Source: Bryopsis sp. KO-2023 (taxonomy: Eukaryota; Chlorophyta; Ulvophyceae; Bryopsidales; Bryopsidaceae). From it: DNA of 64,000 nt. The stretch's first letter is position 1. Each line of letters begins with the position of its first letter. Shown here piece after piece: positions 11,578 through 23,033 of this stretch. The position numbers and the translations under genes are program-made. The DNA is taken from positions 5,394,001 through 5,458,000 of the forward strand of contig BSYQ01000008.1 in NCBI GenBank assembly GCA_030272585.1, read 5' to 3'. The notes beneath the pieces are model-generated. The model saw only the letters and a program-made list of their open reading frames with translations, ran no database searches and had not been told where the DNA came from.

Positions 11578-13510
11578 AGGACTTTTTCTGTAACCTTGAA
11601 TACTATCTTTTCTCCGATTAAAACCCTATCCTTCTTTTTTTTTTCATCTAATTTTTTCTCCTCTCCCCCGCCCCCCCCCTTTTTCCTACTAGTTGGATTC
11701 CCAGCGCCCCACCCACCCAAACCAAGACTCCTCGCCGGGTCCCACGCGCCGGGGGCTTGGTCGGGGGCTCCGTTTTCAGAGCTCCTTGATCTTCGGGCTT
11801 CGATCTTGAGGCTACATGGCTGCACGGCTGCAAGGCTTCTCTTCATGGCCACCTGTTGGGTGGGGCAAGGGAGCTTTCACCCCCTTGCCCCAGGACATAA
11901 ATTATGCGTTAATAGACTTTAAAAAAAAGAAAAATAGCCAGAATTAAGCGAAAACAAGACAAACACGTACCATAGCTCATAACGTTGCGTCGGGGGAAAG
12001 CGTCGAAGACAACTCTCCAGTGAACAACAGGCTCCAGGCTTCAGGCTTCTGGCTTGAGGCTCCAGGCTTGAGGCCACAGGGGTGGGGGCGGGGAAAGATT
12101 GGGGGTTCATGGGGGCTGGGACGGGGGGAAATGGCGCGTGAGACGGTGCCATGGCGAGGAGCCCCGCTGGAAATCCCTACTCTTTTATCCCCCTTTTTTC
12201 TTTTTTTGATTTTGCTTCAGTTTTTTTTTTTTTCATCTAAGAGGGGGGGGGGAGTAAAATCTTTCCCAAGACCAGCGCTCCTCAATCCTTGTAGAAAAAA
12301 AAAAATTGTTCATCTGATCCTCCCATGCTGGGGACATTCTTATCTTTTCTCATCAAATTCCTGTCATTTTCTTTGTCTCTGACCCACTTATTTTTTCTCT
12401 TTCTAAAATCGATCAAATATCTGAAAGGGAACGAGACTTCCACAATTCCTGTTTTTTTGGGGTTTTTTTTTTCTGAAAAAGCAGGAGTGAATCATCGCGC
12501 TGGTCTCGGTCTGGAAAAGCTCATCTCTTGTCCCCATAGTCACTTTCACTTTTTTCTTTGCCGCATTCAAAAAATCCTCAAGGCCAATCAACTTAGTCAT
12601 CCCATTTTTTGTTTTTGCTGTTGTCAGTTCACTTTTTTTGGAAAATAAGACTGACTAATCCCATCATATTATTCTTTTTTTGGATCCCTGGGTCCCTCCC
12701 AAAAATGTCGCCCTCCAGAGCAGCCCCCGCCTGAAACATATGAAAAAGAAAAAAAGGTTTGACTTCAGGAGGCAACTGGTTATTTCTTTTCAAGTAGAAC
12801 TCGGCATTCAGTTCGAAACCGACCCACCCACCCACCCGACACTCACACGAAAAATTTCAGTCCGCCACCAGATCGGACGGAGCATCAAGCCAAACATAAA
12901 ACACTTTGTTGGGAAATCCCTCTAAAGGCACAGCCGCTCCCCACTTCAAATCCCTGGTAATATATCTTGATTTCAACTCATCCCTCATCCAAGCCCTGGT
13001 CACCTATCGCCACATGAAGCAGATTTTTTTGAACAGACAATCATAGTTTCTTCATTTGAACAGTTTTACATCAGCCAGTTTTTTTTGCTGTGGTGTCGGT
13101 CGATGTCCTTTGAATTGCTACTTGAATTCCATGAGTTTCATTCAACCTACCTGGACACAGTTTGAGCTCCATCCACCAGCTCTGCAGCTTCTCCGGATAA
13201 TTTCGGGTAGCTCCTGTCAGACTGCCAGACATTTGGGCTCGATCAATTCAGTGGGGTTCAACAGCGCTCCACAACTACTGAACTGGTCCCCTCTAGTATC
13301 CTGCAGTGCAAAGTGAGATAACAATCTGCTCATTTGACTCGGTTCGGAAAAATATTCATAGCTTTTTAGGTCACAGGTCCCCAAAGAAGAAAAGGAAATC
13401 TCCCGAAAGATCTCACGGAACAGCTTTCTGATTCTTTCAAGAGACAATCCTGATGATTTTCCAAGCTGGTCTGAAAAAAGAAAGCAGTGCTGTGAGATAA
13501 CTTCACTCAC

Positions 13511-13687
13511 CAAGTTTTTCAGGAGCTCGTCATTGCTCTTGAAAGCTGGGTTTATCCACATTAAATCCGTATCTTGTTGTTTGGGTCGATTTGCCAATAT
13601 GTAGTGCCTCAATACCTCGGCAGAGATTCCAGTCTCCATGGCATCAATGCCAAGCACACCTACACTACCACCAGGATGTTTATCCAG
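13511..13687 (-). pseudogene. Isolated methionyl-tRNA synthetase-like exon
   Basis: A 59-codon exon, phase 0 at both ends, with acceptor TTTGTCAG and donor GTGAGTG. It carries the segment just after the catalytic domain of eukaryotic/archaeal-type MetRS: GVLGIDAMETGISAEVLRHY, then ILANRPKQQDTD and NDELLKNL. No KMSKS or HIGH motif lies nearby, and the frame that follows (13217-13500) does not look like MetRS. It is therefore a lone exon rather than a gene. Recognition is by motif only. Confidence 0.6.
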
Positions 13688-13881
13688 CTGACAAAGAAAA
13701 CACACTATGCGAACTGGGAAGCAGTATGGGAACTGCTTAGATTCTTCTGAGTGCGAAAGGGGACAAAAATATAATTTCCCTCCACCAGCACTTCATTTCA
13801 GATTCAACAAAAAGCACTCCCGCGGAAAGAAAACCTTGAACAAAGTTTGCAGGAAAAAGGGCGAGCGCCATTTTAATACAG

Positions 13882-14124
13882 ATGGATTTGAGTCAGCGTC
13901 GGAGGGAAAACGAATTCACACCCACCGTGGATCGCCATTTTGAGAATTTGCCGGCTTCGAAATCCGAGTATTCGGAAACAGAGATGTTTCTCATCATGGT
14001 CCACTCCTCGCCGGCTCCCAGCAAAGTGATAGGGAGAATTACATCAAGAAATGGCCACGTTGTTTTTCCCCATGAACTGAACACACTCCACATTCTAGAA
14101 AACCAACGAAAAGAACTACATCAG
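13882..14124 (+). CDS. Candidate first exon, unknown protein
   Basis: Plus-strand ATG at 13882 opens about 80 codons (MDLSQRRRENEF..., then EMFLIMVHSSPAPSKVIG, ending RKELHQ) followed by a GTTTGT donor. Its composition is protein-like, unlike the flanks. No continuation exon and no family are visible, and it lies inside the copy II insertion. Confidence 0.25.
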
Positions 14125-14999
14125 GTTTGTATCACCTTTCCTTCAGCGACAGAAAAAAAGAAAAAAGAAAAAAAGGTGAACAGGAAATTTGACGGGAACA
14201 AGAAACAGAAACAGGGGGTTCTTTCTTAAAGCAGTTTTGAACTTAGAGAACCACCTCATTACACCTTTGGGATTTTCCACCATTTTTTCCAGTCAGGAGT
14301 GTAGCTGGCTTTGATGGAGAGGCAACCGACCGGACGTATCATTTTACTCATTTATGGGTCATTTTACCGGGTTTTACTTGAACCCAGTCCACAGTAAAAA
14401 ATGCAGGCTGCAGATTTCCATACTTGAAACCACTTCTCTCACCTTTTCTTATTTTCGTGTTTCCTCTTGGAACAATGCTTGCCAGAAACTTGGTCCCTTG
14501 ATGGGATCTATTCAGATACGGCAGGTTGAAAAATTTGAGTCCATGATGCAGCTTGAGAAGGCCTGATTCACTGATTGACCGCAAGACAGGTGGTGTTGTT
14601 TTACTCATCAAAGTGCATTGGAAGTCCTGGTTGCATTCGATCAGTCCATCGGATGCCAGCTGCAGAAATCGACAGAGAACAAATCTCAGAATGTGTGGAG
14701 TTGTACCATCGAACTGCAAGGCTAACCAAAATAAATATTTGTTTGAGAAAAGGATAGAACAGGCCATAACTTGCATAGGCACTCAGAACTGCTGAATGTG
14801 AAGTGAAAAAACACATAAAACCATAGCGAAAAAAAAAATCAAAAATACTCTCACCTTCAGCTCCAGGCATGAGGACTCCCTTGCACACTTTGGATGCAAA
14901 ATATCCACAGCCAACTTCAAAATCTCCGACTCCTGCTCTCTCAAAATATTTAAATCATCCTTTTTCGGATTTTTTCAACTTCTTTATACCATTTTCACA

Positions 15000-16950
15000 T
15001 TTTTTTTTATTTTTTTCCTAGAATACATTTTTTTTTTTTTAATATTACTCCCCCCTCCCCCCGGAATTCCCAGAGCTCCACCCACCCAACCCAGACTCCT
15101 CGCCGGGTCCCACGCGCCGGGGGCTTGGTCGGGGGCTCCGTTTTTAAAGCTCCTTGATCTTCAGGCTTCAATCTTGAGGCTCCACGGCTGCACGGCTCCA
15201 AGGCTTCATGGCCACCTGTTGGTTGGGGCAAGGGAGCTTTCACCCCCTTGCCCCATGGCAAAAATGATGCGTTAATAGACATTCAGAAAAAAAAAAGAAC
15301 CAAAATTAAGCGAACAAGACAAACACGTACCATAGCTCATGACGATGCGTCGAGGGAAAGCGTCGAAGACAACTCTCCTGTGAACAACAGGCTCCAGGCT
15401 TCTGGCTCCGAGCTTGAGGCCACAGGGGTGGGGGCGGGGAAAGATTGGGGGTTCATGGGGGCTGGGACGGGGGGAAATGGTGCGTGGGACGGTGCCATGG
15501 CGAGGAGCCCCTCTGGAAATCCCTACCCTTTGTATCTCTTTCTTTTTCTTTCCAATTCAGTGTTTTTTTAATCATCTTAAGGGGGGAGGGGGGAATTTTT
15601 TTCCTAAGACCAGCGCTCCTCAATCCTCCTAAAAAAACTGAAGTTTTTTCGAATCTATTTCCTCTTCATGAATTATTCATATAATTTTTTCCTCTCACCC
15701 ATTTTTTTTTCTTTGACATTGGTGAAGCCCACTGTTCTCAACAATTTTTTTTTCCCAAAAAACAGGAGTGAATCATGGCGCTGGTCTTTTCTCACTAAAT
15801 TCAGATACAAACTCATATTTTTTGTCCCTTTGTCGCTTTCACTTTTTTTTCTTGCCAAAATAAAGATGACAGGTCACTTTTTCAGGAAAATCAGACTGAC
15901 TAATCCCATCAGTTCATTTTTTTTCCTTTTGAATCCTTGGCTCCTTTCCAAAAATGCCACCCCCAGAGCAGCAGCCTTTTAAAACATCTGAAAAATAAAA
16001 AAAGGTTTGTTCTCAGGAGGCAATGATTATTTCTTTTGAAGTGCGGGTAAAACACGGCATCCAATGCAACTCCCCTTACACCCCCCCCCCCCGAAAAAAA
16101 CAAAAGATTTATAGAAAAATAAAGTCCGATAACCAAAAGAAAAACAAAATACTGCCTTGTTTGATCCAATACCATCATACAAGCATGTATTATCGAACTC
16201 GTTTTCTGGGCATCGGCTGTCAAATCCAAAGTCAGGTGACATGGCTACCTGAACAGGATTTCCAATTTTCTACTGTGGGCTGTGGAATAACATCATCAAA
16301 CATTTTTTTTCCCTTGATCCTAGTCCACAATAAGAAAAATGCAGGTTGAAGGTTTTCATATTTTTGAAACCAGTTGTCTCACCTGCTCTTCTTTTCCCTG
16401 CACTTCCTCTTGGAACAATGTTTATCCACTCCTCACAATTGCTGAAGAAAACGACTCCCAAGCAGTTTGATTAATTGTATAAGAAACAGTTGTCATTCAT
16501 TTTGTGTATTTTACCTTTTGTGTATGAGTCCTTGGAAGTTTGTAACGAAGAACACAGAACCAATGGAGATCGTTAATTTTCTCAAAATGATTGCAATAAG
16601 ACCCTCGAAAAAATTGTCGACAGTAATGAGACTTGCAGCAAGTGATTGGGCTGGACTGGGATTGGGGACAGCACATTCCTTGGACAAATACTTGGTGCAT
16701 TGAATTCTTAGAAGGAGACAATCTGTGGAGAGCCTTGGAAAAAGATGATTCGACAAACTTTTCTCGACGGGGAAAAGAATCTGCGGCCTCCTCACGGTCG
16801 AAAGATAGCCGCCGTTGAAAGAGAACTCGCTTGAGATATGGCAGATTGCGGTCGCCATGAAACATAACCCCCGTGTTCGTCTCTGTCGCACAGATCTGAA
16901 TCGTTTTGACGCAAAAGCGTGAAACGATTTTGTTGTTCGAGACCACAATG
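15000..16950 (-). repeat. Triplicated ~3-kb unit, copy III
   Basis: GC-rich block 15065-15530, T-rich block, exon-like piece at about 15960-15990 and the GAGCAG|GTGAGA piece near 16380 repeat the pattern of copies I and II. The small exon that reads MFMKAAALG in copy I has an in-frame stop here. Farther upstream, minus-strand frames at 16497-16946 include NLPYLKRVLFQ and DLHWFCVLRYKLP, which resemble NLPYLNRSHQ in copy II and IAWFCILQSKVP in copy I. Confidence 0.6.
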
Positions 16951-17055
16951 GACTTGGTCGGATGACTACCCTCTTGGTATTTTTAACAAGTACGAAAAGA
17001 TGAGAAACGAATAGAGCCGAAAAAAACAGCCGCAACATTGAGAGAATTCTTCAAC

Positions 17056-17214
17056 CTTGAATGATTTGTCTTTGTTCGGGAAATCCAAACCGATGACACA
17101 TTGAGACCGACGAGCGGAAAACAAATTTCGCAATGAAACTGTCTTGATGACGGTTTTGAAAACCCACGACACATCTCCAAGAACCACCCCCAACCACACA
17201 ACGAAACGAGTCAT
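17056..17214 (-). CDS. Candidate first exon, unknown
   Basis: ATG at 17214 (minus) opens 53 codons with a hydrophobic start (MTRFVVWLGVVLGDVSWVF), ending at a GTTGAAG donor. It lies just upstream of copy III and could be the 5' exon of the gene whose decayed copies fill 8.8-17 kb. No family recognised. Confidence 0.25.
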
Positions 17215-17465
17215 TCACACAGGGATTGGAGTTGTGCTCTCCTGCAACTACTGCAAAGTCGCTTCATCCTTGATTCTTCGAGAAATCTTCTCACAGACCT
17301 AACACACGGATTCACAACACAATCGCATACCTGAAAATCTAAATTATCTTATTTACTCATAAAGAGGAGGCCATCAACGCAGTGTCAAAATGATCAAATC
17401 TTCCAGTTTTTTCTGTCATACGCAGCACTATTCTTAGGGAAAAATCGAAAAAAAAGGGCACTCAC

Positions 17466-18720
17466 CTGAGCATGTTATTCGTTGATTTAATTCTTTCTGG
17501 TGCTGGTGCTGGTCAGCAACTTCCATGTCGAACATACTCTTTTGGAATTTTGGAAGTTCAAGTATTTCACATCCCAGAACTTGTTCTTGGAGGGGGGGGG
17601 CTTCTTTGATCACGACCAGGTTTTCGATTCGGCATCCAAAATTGCCATCTTCATAGTTCCTGCAGCAGAGCATGGTGGTTATTAAAACCCCACCAAAAAC
17701 TAAACCGACCATTGTGTGTAAAGCAAACACTCTGGAGTTTGGAATTGGAGATCTCCAATTCCAATCAAGAATACAGCCAGCTCGCTCCAGACAACCGCCC
17801 GTATCCTCAAAAAAATTTGATACCTCAAAACCCATTGAAAAATCACATCGAATAAAGTCACATTTTCAAGCACCGTTTTCAAAAAGAAAAGAAAAAAAAC
17901 ATGCCACCAAACGTGTTTTATTATCTGAAGGGCATTTGTCCAGGAAATGACGTTATTTTATTGCTATTTCATGTTAACATGCTGGAAAGAAAATCAATGC
18001 CTTAATCGGTATGAGATTATTGCTTTTATTAATTACCGTAGGGCAATCAGGGGTCCCTGCTTTCATCAACGTCCAGTCTGGGCCCAGCTCATCAGCTGCC
18101 TGAAGAAAATATCGGCCACCCCTCCACAAGGCAGCTTTTTCAGGTGTGATAACCACAGTGCCTAAGTTATTGCAAGGTGGGGAACAGCAAAAAAACAACA
18201 ATCGGAACATAGAACTTTTGTTGGCATGGATTTCTTGCGATGAAAATAAAAAGATGAAAATAAAAAGGAGAACAAAAGAAAACACCGTTTAATCAATTAC
18301 ATGAGTGTATCCCTCTTCGATGGAACAAAAGGATCCTGCCAAGAATTACTTTAGTAGCCAAAGCGACCAAATCCATTTTTAAGAATAGGAAGCTTCCTGA
18401 TGAAGTTTTGGCTTTTTTTTTGTAGAAAGAGCTATAGACCGTCAGACAGTTCGTACACGCAATCATTGGCATTCGATCATCAAACCTCTTGCAAAGCAGT
18501 TCTCATCACCCAGTCTAATTGCTGATATCAGGCCAGCAAATAAGTAGTTATTGTAACTTCAAGTTACAATAACTACTTATTTGCTGGCCTGATATGCGGG
18601 ATGTGAAATTGAGAAGTGTTGTAAGGGCTAAGTTAGCCCTTACAACACTTCTCAATTTCACATCCCGCATTGGCCATGAAAATGCTTTACTGCTCACCGG
18701 CGGTCCCAGTGAATCCAGAA
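17466..18720 (-). pseudogene. Xaa-Pro aminopeptidase remnant lacking the catalytic core
   Basis: Three splice-flanked pieces match eukaryotic X-prolyl aminopeptidase. About 18698-18720 encodes RREFISGFTGTAG. It joins in phase (1 nt + 2 nt) to 18037-18161, which encodes TVVITPEKAALWRGGRYFLQ and LGPDWTLMKAGTPDCPT from the N-terminal creatinase-like domain. Then 17466-17659 encodes YEDGNFGCRIENLVVIKE and ILELPKFQKSMFD from the end of the catalytic domain. Everything between, including the metal-binding Asp/His/Glu positions of the pita-bread fold, is missing. The intron between the first two pieces holds twin palindromes. It cannot be an active peptidase as it stands. Confidence 0.75.
18525..18668. 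repeat. Two adjacent perfect inverted repeats
   Basis: First palindrome: arms 18525-18559 and 18561-18595, 35 bp each, with one spacer base (C, 18560). Second: arms 18596-18631 and 18633-18668, 36 bp each, with one spacer base (G, 18632). The two abut without a gap. Both arms match perfectly in each. They sit in an intron-like stretch of the Xaa-Pro aminopeptidase remnant. Confidence 0.95.
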
Positions 18721-18739
18721 ATAAACTCTCTTCTCTTTT

Positions 18740-20052
18740 GGTGGGCAGGGGGAACAGCCCCACCGCTGTTGCTATGGCAGACATAGCAACCATTGAACTG
18801 CACCTTCCCTGTGACTGATTCTGAAGACAACAGCCAGAAAACAATATTATAAAACCCCAAAGAAATGTTGTTTTTTTTCTTAAAAAAGTACTCTCCGGCC
18901 CCCATCTCTGCCTTGTGTAAAACATATCCCAATATTCCTAGGGTAAAGTGTTCTGGGAGCCCCAGATAAAGATTGTCCACAATTCGTGCTTTTGGTTATA
19001 TGTATTGGTATTTATACCAATACCAAAATATTGAGCTTAACCTATGGTTGAAAGAAACATGTATTCATATCTTGTTTTCAATCACAGAGCTCCACTGCAA
19101 CTTGTTCACAACCTAAAAGTAAAAACAGCAACTCCCACAGCTCTTGTATGTCCTGTTCTCACCTGGATCCCCTTTCTACCGCCACGATCTTCGTTCGGAA
19201 TAGTTCCCTGCACCCCACGGAGCCAATCTTAAGACATCTTTGATGGCCAGCGATCAAACGAAACCAAACGTCGCCGTCAGATCTTACGATGGAATAGCGC
19301 GTCAAGGCCGAGCGATAACCTCACAGCAGGAGTCGAATAGGGGACTATTTTGGCTCGCTGAAAAGAAACCCATGATATTGTGTGGCGGCTGTGCTGTGAC
19401 TCTCGGATGAAAGGCCGGAGTTTTTCCGGCGAGAAATGAAAGGGGATGGTGGTTCTCGGTGGAGGTGACTGGGTTTTTATCTGGAGGTGACTGGATGATG
19501 GATGCGCTGGCGAGAATATGGCGGCTGTTTGTGATGTTGGTTTTTCATTTAAAGGAAAGAAGCAGTCAGCCTTTCGACGTTTCCTGCCTCCAAAGCTTTG
19601 GTTCCGTTCTTGGAGAAGATGGTGTAGATATCGCCGTCTGAACACAGTAGCTATCGGTCAAAATTAGCAACCTCTGCGGTCTTTCTAAAACGGGCAGCAA
19701 CTCAGAAGGGGTATTCCCACCCTGGGCAGCGACGGTGACGTTTGGCATTCTGGCGAAGTCCGTCCAAATAACCTCCAAAGCGGCACCAGTGCTGAAGATG
19801 CTCAGTCCCTCAACCTCTCCAACATCCTCTCACTATAGGAGATTCGCTGAATACGTTGTAAACGTTCGCATGGTTAATGACATCATTAACGTTGTTCTAC
19901 ACCTCGTTTGCATGGTTGTTTTTCATCGTTGTGGAGTGCACATTTAACAATGTCGCATTTTTTAGCACCCACATCCAGTCGGCGAATCACGCAGAAGGCT
20001 CGGTTAGCATGGTTGACGTCTTTTGAAGATGACATGGTTGAGTGCTTCATTT
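18740..20052. other. No gene recognised
   Basis: Short frames on both strands, none with a recognisable domain. Toward 19850-20050 there are phrases reminiscent of the adjoining minisatellite (GTTGTGGAGTGCAC), but not in its 57-bp register. Confidence 0.5.
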
Positions 20053-20337
20053 GCAACGATGCAGTTCACAACGCAGACAGGCGTTTTAGCACGGAATAAT
20101 GTGCACTCCACAACGATGCGGTTCACAACGCAGACAGGCGTTTTAGCACGGAATAATGTGCACTCCACAACGATGACATTCACAACGCAGACAGGCGTTT
20201 TAGCACGGAATAATGTGCACTCCACAACGATGACATTCACAACGCAGACAGGCGTTTTAGCACGGAATAATGTGCACTCCACAACGATGCGGTTCACAAC
20301 GCAGACAGGCGTTTTAGCACGGAATAATGTGCACTCC
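20053..20337. repeat. 57-bp minisatellite, left part (5 units)
   Basis: Five head-to-tail 57-bp units starting at 20053, 20110, 20167, 20224 and 20281, nearly identical (variation mostly at the triplet after CAACGATG). The unit is 19 codons, so both strands stay open: plus reads TTQTGVLARNNVHST, minus reads VVECTLFRAKTPVCVVN. No spacers, so this is not a CRISPR array. The array is interrupted at 20338 by an LTR element and resumes at 23034. Confidence 0.95.
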
Positions 20338-20338
20338 A

Positions 20339-20604
20339 TGTCACAGGAAGAAAAGGGGGAACCAGAAGTTACAAGTAGTTCAGAATACAACGCCTTTTTA
20401 TCCACAGATTGACTGCGAATTGGATTGTGCCTGGAAGCTAGAACCTTGTAAATTCACCGTGAACTTGGGTTCTAAGTTCCAGGAGCTTCTCAAAACTCAC
20501 TCCCATCAAGAAGCTACCTACTACACGTGGTCACAAACCCCCACGTGGCACTCTAACTCTCTTGAACCTTTTCCAAACGTGATCTAAACTTCCCACACGT
20601 AACA
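20339..20604 (-). repeat. 3' LTR of non-autonomous element
   Basis: 266 bp partner of 22764-23029. The adjoining polypurine tract (minus strand, 20617-20605) identifies it as the 3' copy. Confidence 0.88.
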
Positions 20605-22749
20605 ATCCTCCTTCCTTAAAGAAATTTGTCCTCAAATTTGAAAATATCAATAACCTTTTTGACCTTCCTTTCATTCCACAAATTTCCAAACTCTGATTGC
20701 TCTTTTCATCAACCAAAACTCCATCCTCTTCACAACCTCTCTTTTACCGTTTTTAAAGGCACCAACTCTCTATTCATGGCAAAGTTTCCACCAAATTCTT
20801 TCACATCATCCAAAATCATTTTCAAACATTCTGACTGCATCCTTCCATCCCACACTCTGTAAATTTCTGGAATCTGACGCCTCTGTCACTGTCCCAACGA
20901 TTAAAACATCACACTCTGCCCAATAAACTTCCACGCTTTGCTCTCGTCCTCCACGACTTACACCCCATAACCACGTCATCAAATGTCGACCTCGCTTCGA
21001 CCTCGCTCCACAGCCTGCACAGCACGTCGCTGCCCTGCATGCTGTCGACTTCTGACGCGACTTGCGCTACCTTTCAGGTGTCCAACGCACCCCTCAACCT
21101 CCTGCAAGCGTCCTTCACACCCTGTCGCGTTTCAACTCCCTTTTGACGCGACTTAAAGTAGTGGCACTTCGCTCCTGCCACACTGCACTTTTACTCTTTT
21201 TTCCGCACCGACCTTCTGCTGCCTCCAAGGCGCTCTCAGCACCCACAGCTCGTCAGTGTCCACCATGGGTCGTACCAACCCCCAGCACCAATCCAAACTC
21301 ACTACGTTTCGTCAAAACGCGAGGATACTCTTTGAACCAAAATCCTCTCGTCACACCTTTTCCAATCAACGAACACTGTCCCAAAACACGCTGCAAACGC
21401 AATTCGTAAAGCCACAGCGACCAAACTCGACTCAATACCATTCTTCCATCAACAAACTCGAAAATAAACTTCCTTTCGTGGGCCCAAACGACGGCAACGT
21501 CAACAATAAAAACGATTGCACAGCACTGCAAACAACTCACACTCCACCCCAATATGCTGCGTTCCGACGTCCCCAAATAAAACGAATCAAACTTTCACTC
21601 TTTCGTGAACCAAAACCATCGAACGTTTCAAAGCCTTTCACGATTATCAACTCGTCCATCACCTCATGGCGAACTCCTATCTTCACGACCTCTGTCCAAA
21701 CACAGTTGGCGCTTTAACCGCAATCACACTGCGGACCATCCCTGTGTCGCACAGATACGTCACACCTTCCTTTAGGCAACCCAAAAGTCTCTTCCTTTGA
21801 CTTCTCCTGGCACCTCATAGCGAACCACTTTTGGACCCAACTGTACTCTTCCAGCACCAAGGCCAAACGTGTCCACCTGTAAGGATTCGGCAGAATCAAA
21901 GGAGATTCAGGCAGACCTGCAGGCTTGCAGACTGGCAGTGATTGGGCTGACAGGTTAGAGCTGCAGGTTGACTGCTATGATTCAGCAGAAGCAGGAATGG
22001 TTCAGGTCCTTTAGACCTGCTGACTAATAGGCTGGCAGTCAGCAGATTGACAGACTGACGAAGTGGCAGAGTAGTCGGGCTGGCAGGTTTGCTGACGACA
22101 GACAGGTGCTGACAGCGCTGCAGAACGTGGGCTGCAGAGCTGGCAGGCACAAAGTTCTAGAAGGTCTTAGGTGGCAGACTCAGGACCGCAGTACCGTGCA
22201 AGGTGTCTGAGGCTGCACGTCATGAAAGGGGACTGAAAGGGACTTGGTAGTTTGATGGTCTGCAACACTGATGCAGACTGATGTTATGGCTTAGGATCAG
22301 TTTGGATCAGGGTTGGAAGAAACGGTATAAGTTGTTGGGGCTTGGACATTCTTGTAACCTTAGTTTGGAACCTGATCTCTCCTTGAACCTTGCTAGGTTC
22401 AAGTGTTTCTCCCATGGTCGTTCAATAGAACGGCAGTTTCAGACTGGCAGACCGGCAGGGTCGCAGTCTTCGATGGACTTGAGTGGAAAAAGCGATCTGC
22501 AGGGGCAGAGTCGTTACACCACCATATCAGAACACACTCCACTTTCGCAACTCTGGTCCTCCTTACACCTTCCTCTCCTCTTATCATCATATATTTTAAA
22601 ATAAGGATAACCCTTCCACACTCTTGGGCTCCCCGAGCACATGCTCTACCCGCATTTCTTTTAAGTCGCTCTAGGTCCACGACTACACCCGCATTTCTTT
22701 TAAGTCGCTCTAGGTCCACGACTACACGGCCCGGTCCGGAGGACCGCCC

Positions 22750-22761
22750 GCTCCGAAACCA
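22750..22761 (-). promoter_or_regulatory. Candidate primer binding site
   Basis: Minus-strand TGGTTTCGGAGC lies two bases inside the 5' LTR and is identical to the 12-mer in the Ty3/gypsy element (31627-31638). It would pair with a tRNA ending GCTCCGAAACCA. The tRNA identity was not determined. Confidence 0.65.
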
Positions 22762-22763
22762 AT

Positions 22764-23029
22764 TGTCACAGGAAGAAAAGGGGGAACCAGAAGTTACAAG
22801 TAGTTCAGAATACAACGCCTTTTTATCCACAGATTGACTGCGAATTGGATTGTGCCTGGAAGCTAGAACCTTGTAAATTCACCGTGAACTTGGGTTCTAA
22901 GTTCCAGGAGCTTCTCAAAACTCACTCCCATCAAGAAGCTACCTACTACACGTGGTCACAAACCCCCACGTGGCACTCTAACTCTCTTGAACCTTTTCCA
23001 AACGTGATCTAAACTTCCCACACGTAACA
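22764..23029 (-). repeat. 5' LTR of non-autonomous element
   Basis: 266 bp, TG...CA on either strand. It matches 20339-20604 throughout by eye. Confidence 0.9.
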
Positions 23030-23033
23030 CTCC

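Larger units (their letters stand above)
11640..14890 (-). repeat. Triplicated ~3-kb unit, copy II
   Basis: Same order of blocks as copy I: GC-rich block 11695-12180, poly-G and T-rich segment to about 12780, then 14350-14890 matching 10080-11130. The minus strand at 14480-14660 keeps a long readable stretch (LASDGLIECNQDFQC...FFNLPYLNRSHQGT). It is about 0.5 kb longer than copy I because of unrelated sequence at about 12900-14300, which includes a methionyl-tRNA synthetase-like exon. Confidence 0.65.
20339..23029 (-). mobile_element. Non-autonomous LTR retrotransposon (TRIM/LARD-like) nested in the minisatellite
   Basis: Two 266-bp direct repeats, 20339-20604 and 22764-23029, appear identical and have TG...CA ends. 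The insertion is flanked by the 5-bp duplication CTCCA (20334-20338 and 23030-23034). Read on the minus strand, the 5' LTR (23029-22764) is followed after two bases by a primer-binding-site candidate TGGTTTCGGAGC (22761-22750), and the 3' LTR is preceded by a purine tract (20617-20605). The 2.16-kb interior has no reverse transcriptase, integrase or gag. It therefore depends on another element, plausibly the Ty3/gypsy at 31 kb, which has the same 12-nt primer site. Identical LTRs indicate a young insertion. Confidence 0.9.

Noticed and set aside
20053..20337. Regular repeats resembling a CRISPR array
   Set aside because: Units are 57 bp, contiguous and without unique spacers, in a eukaryotic context; it is a minisatellite.
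20023..20412. 129-residue plus-strand frame over the minisatellite as a gene
   Set aside because: Openness follows from a unit length divisible by three on both strands, and the frame runs into the LTR of an insertion.
22399..22837. Open frames of ~144 residues on both strands inside the non-autonomous LTR element
   Set aside because: They start in the LTR, include a ~40-bp tandem duplication, and show no gag, RT or other domain.
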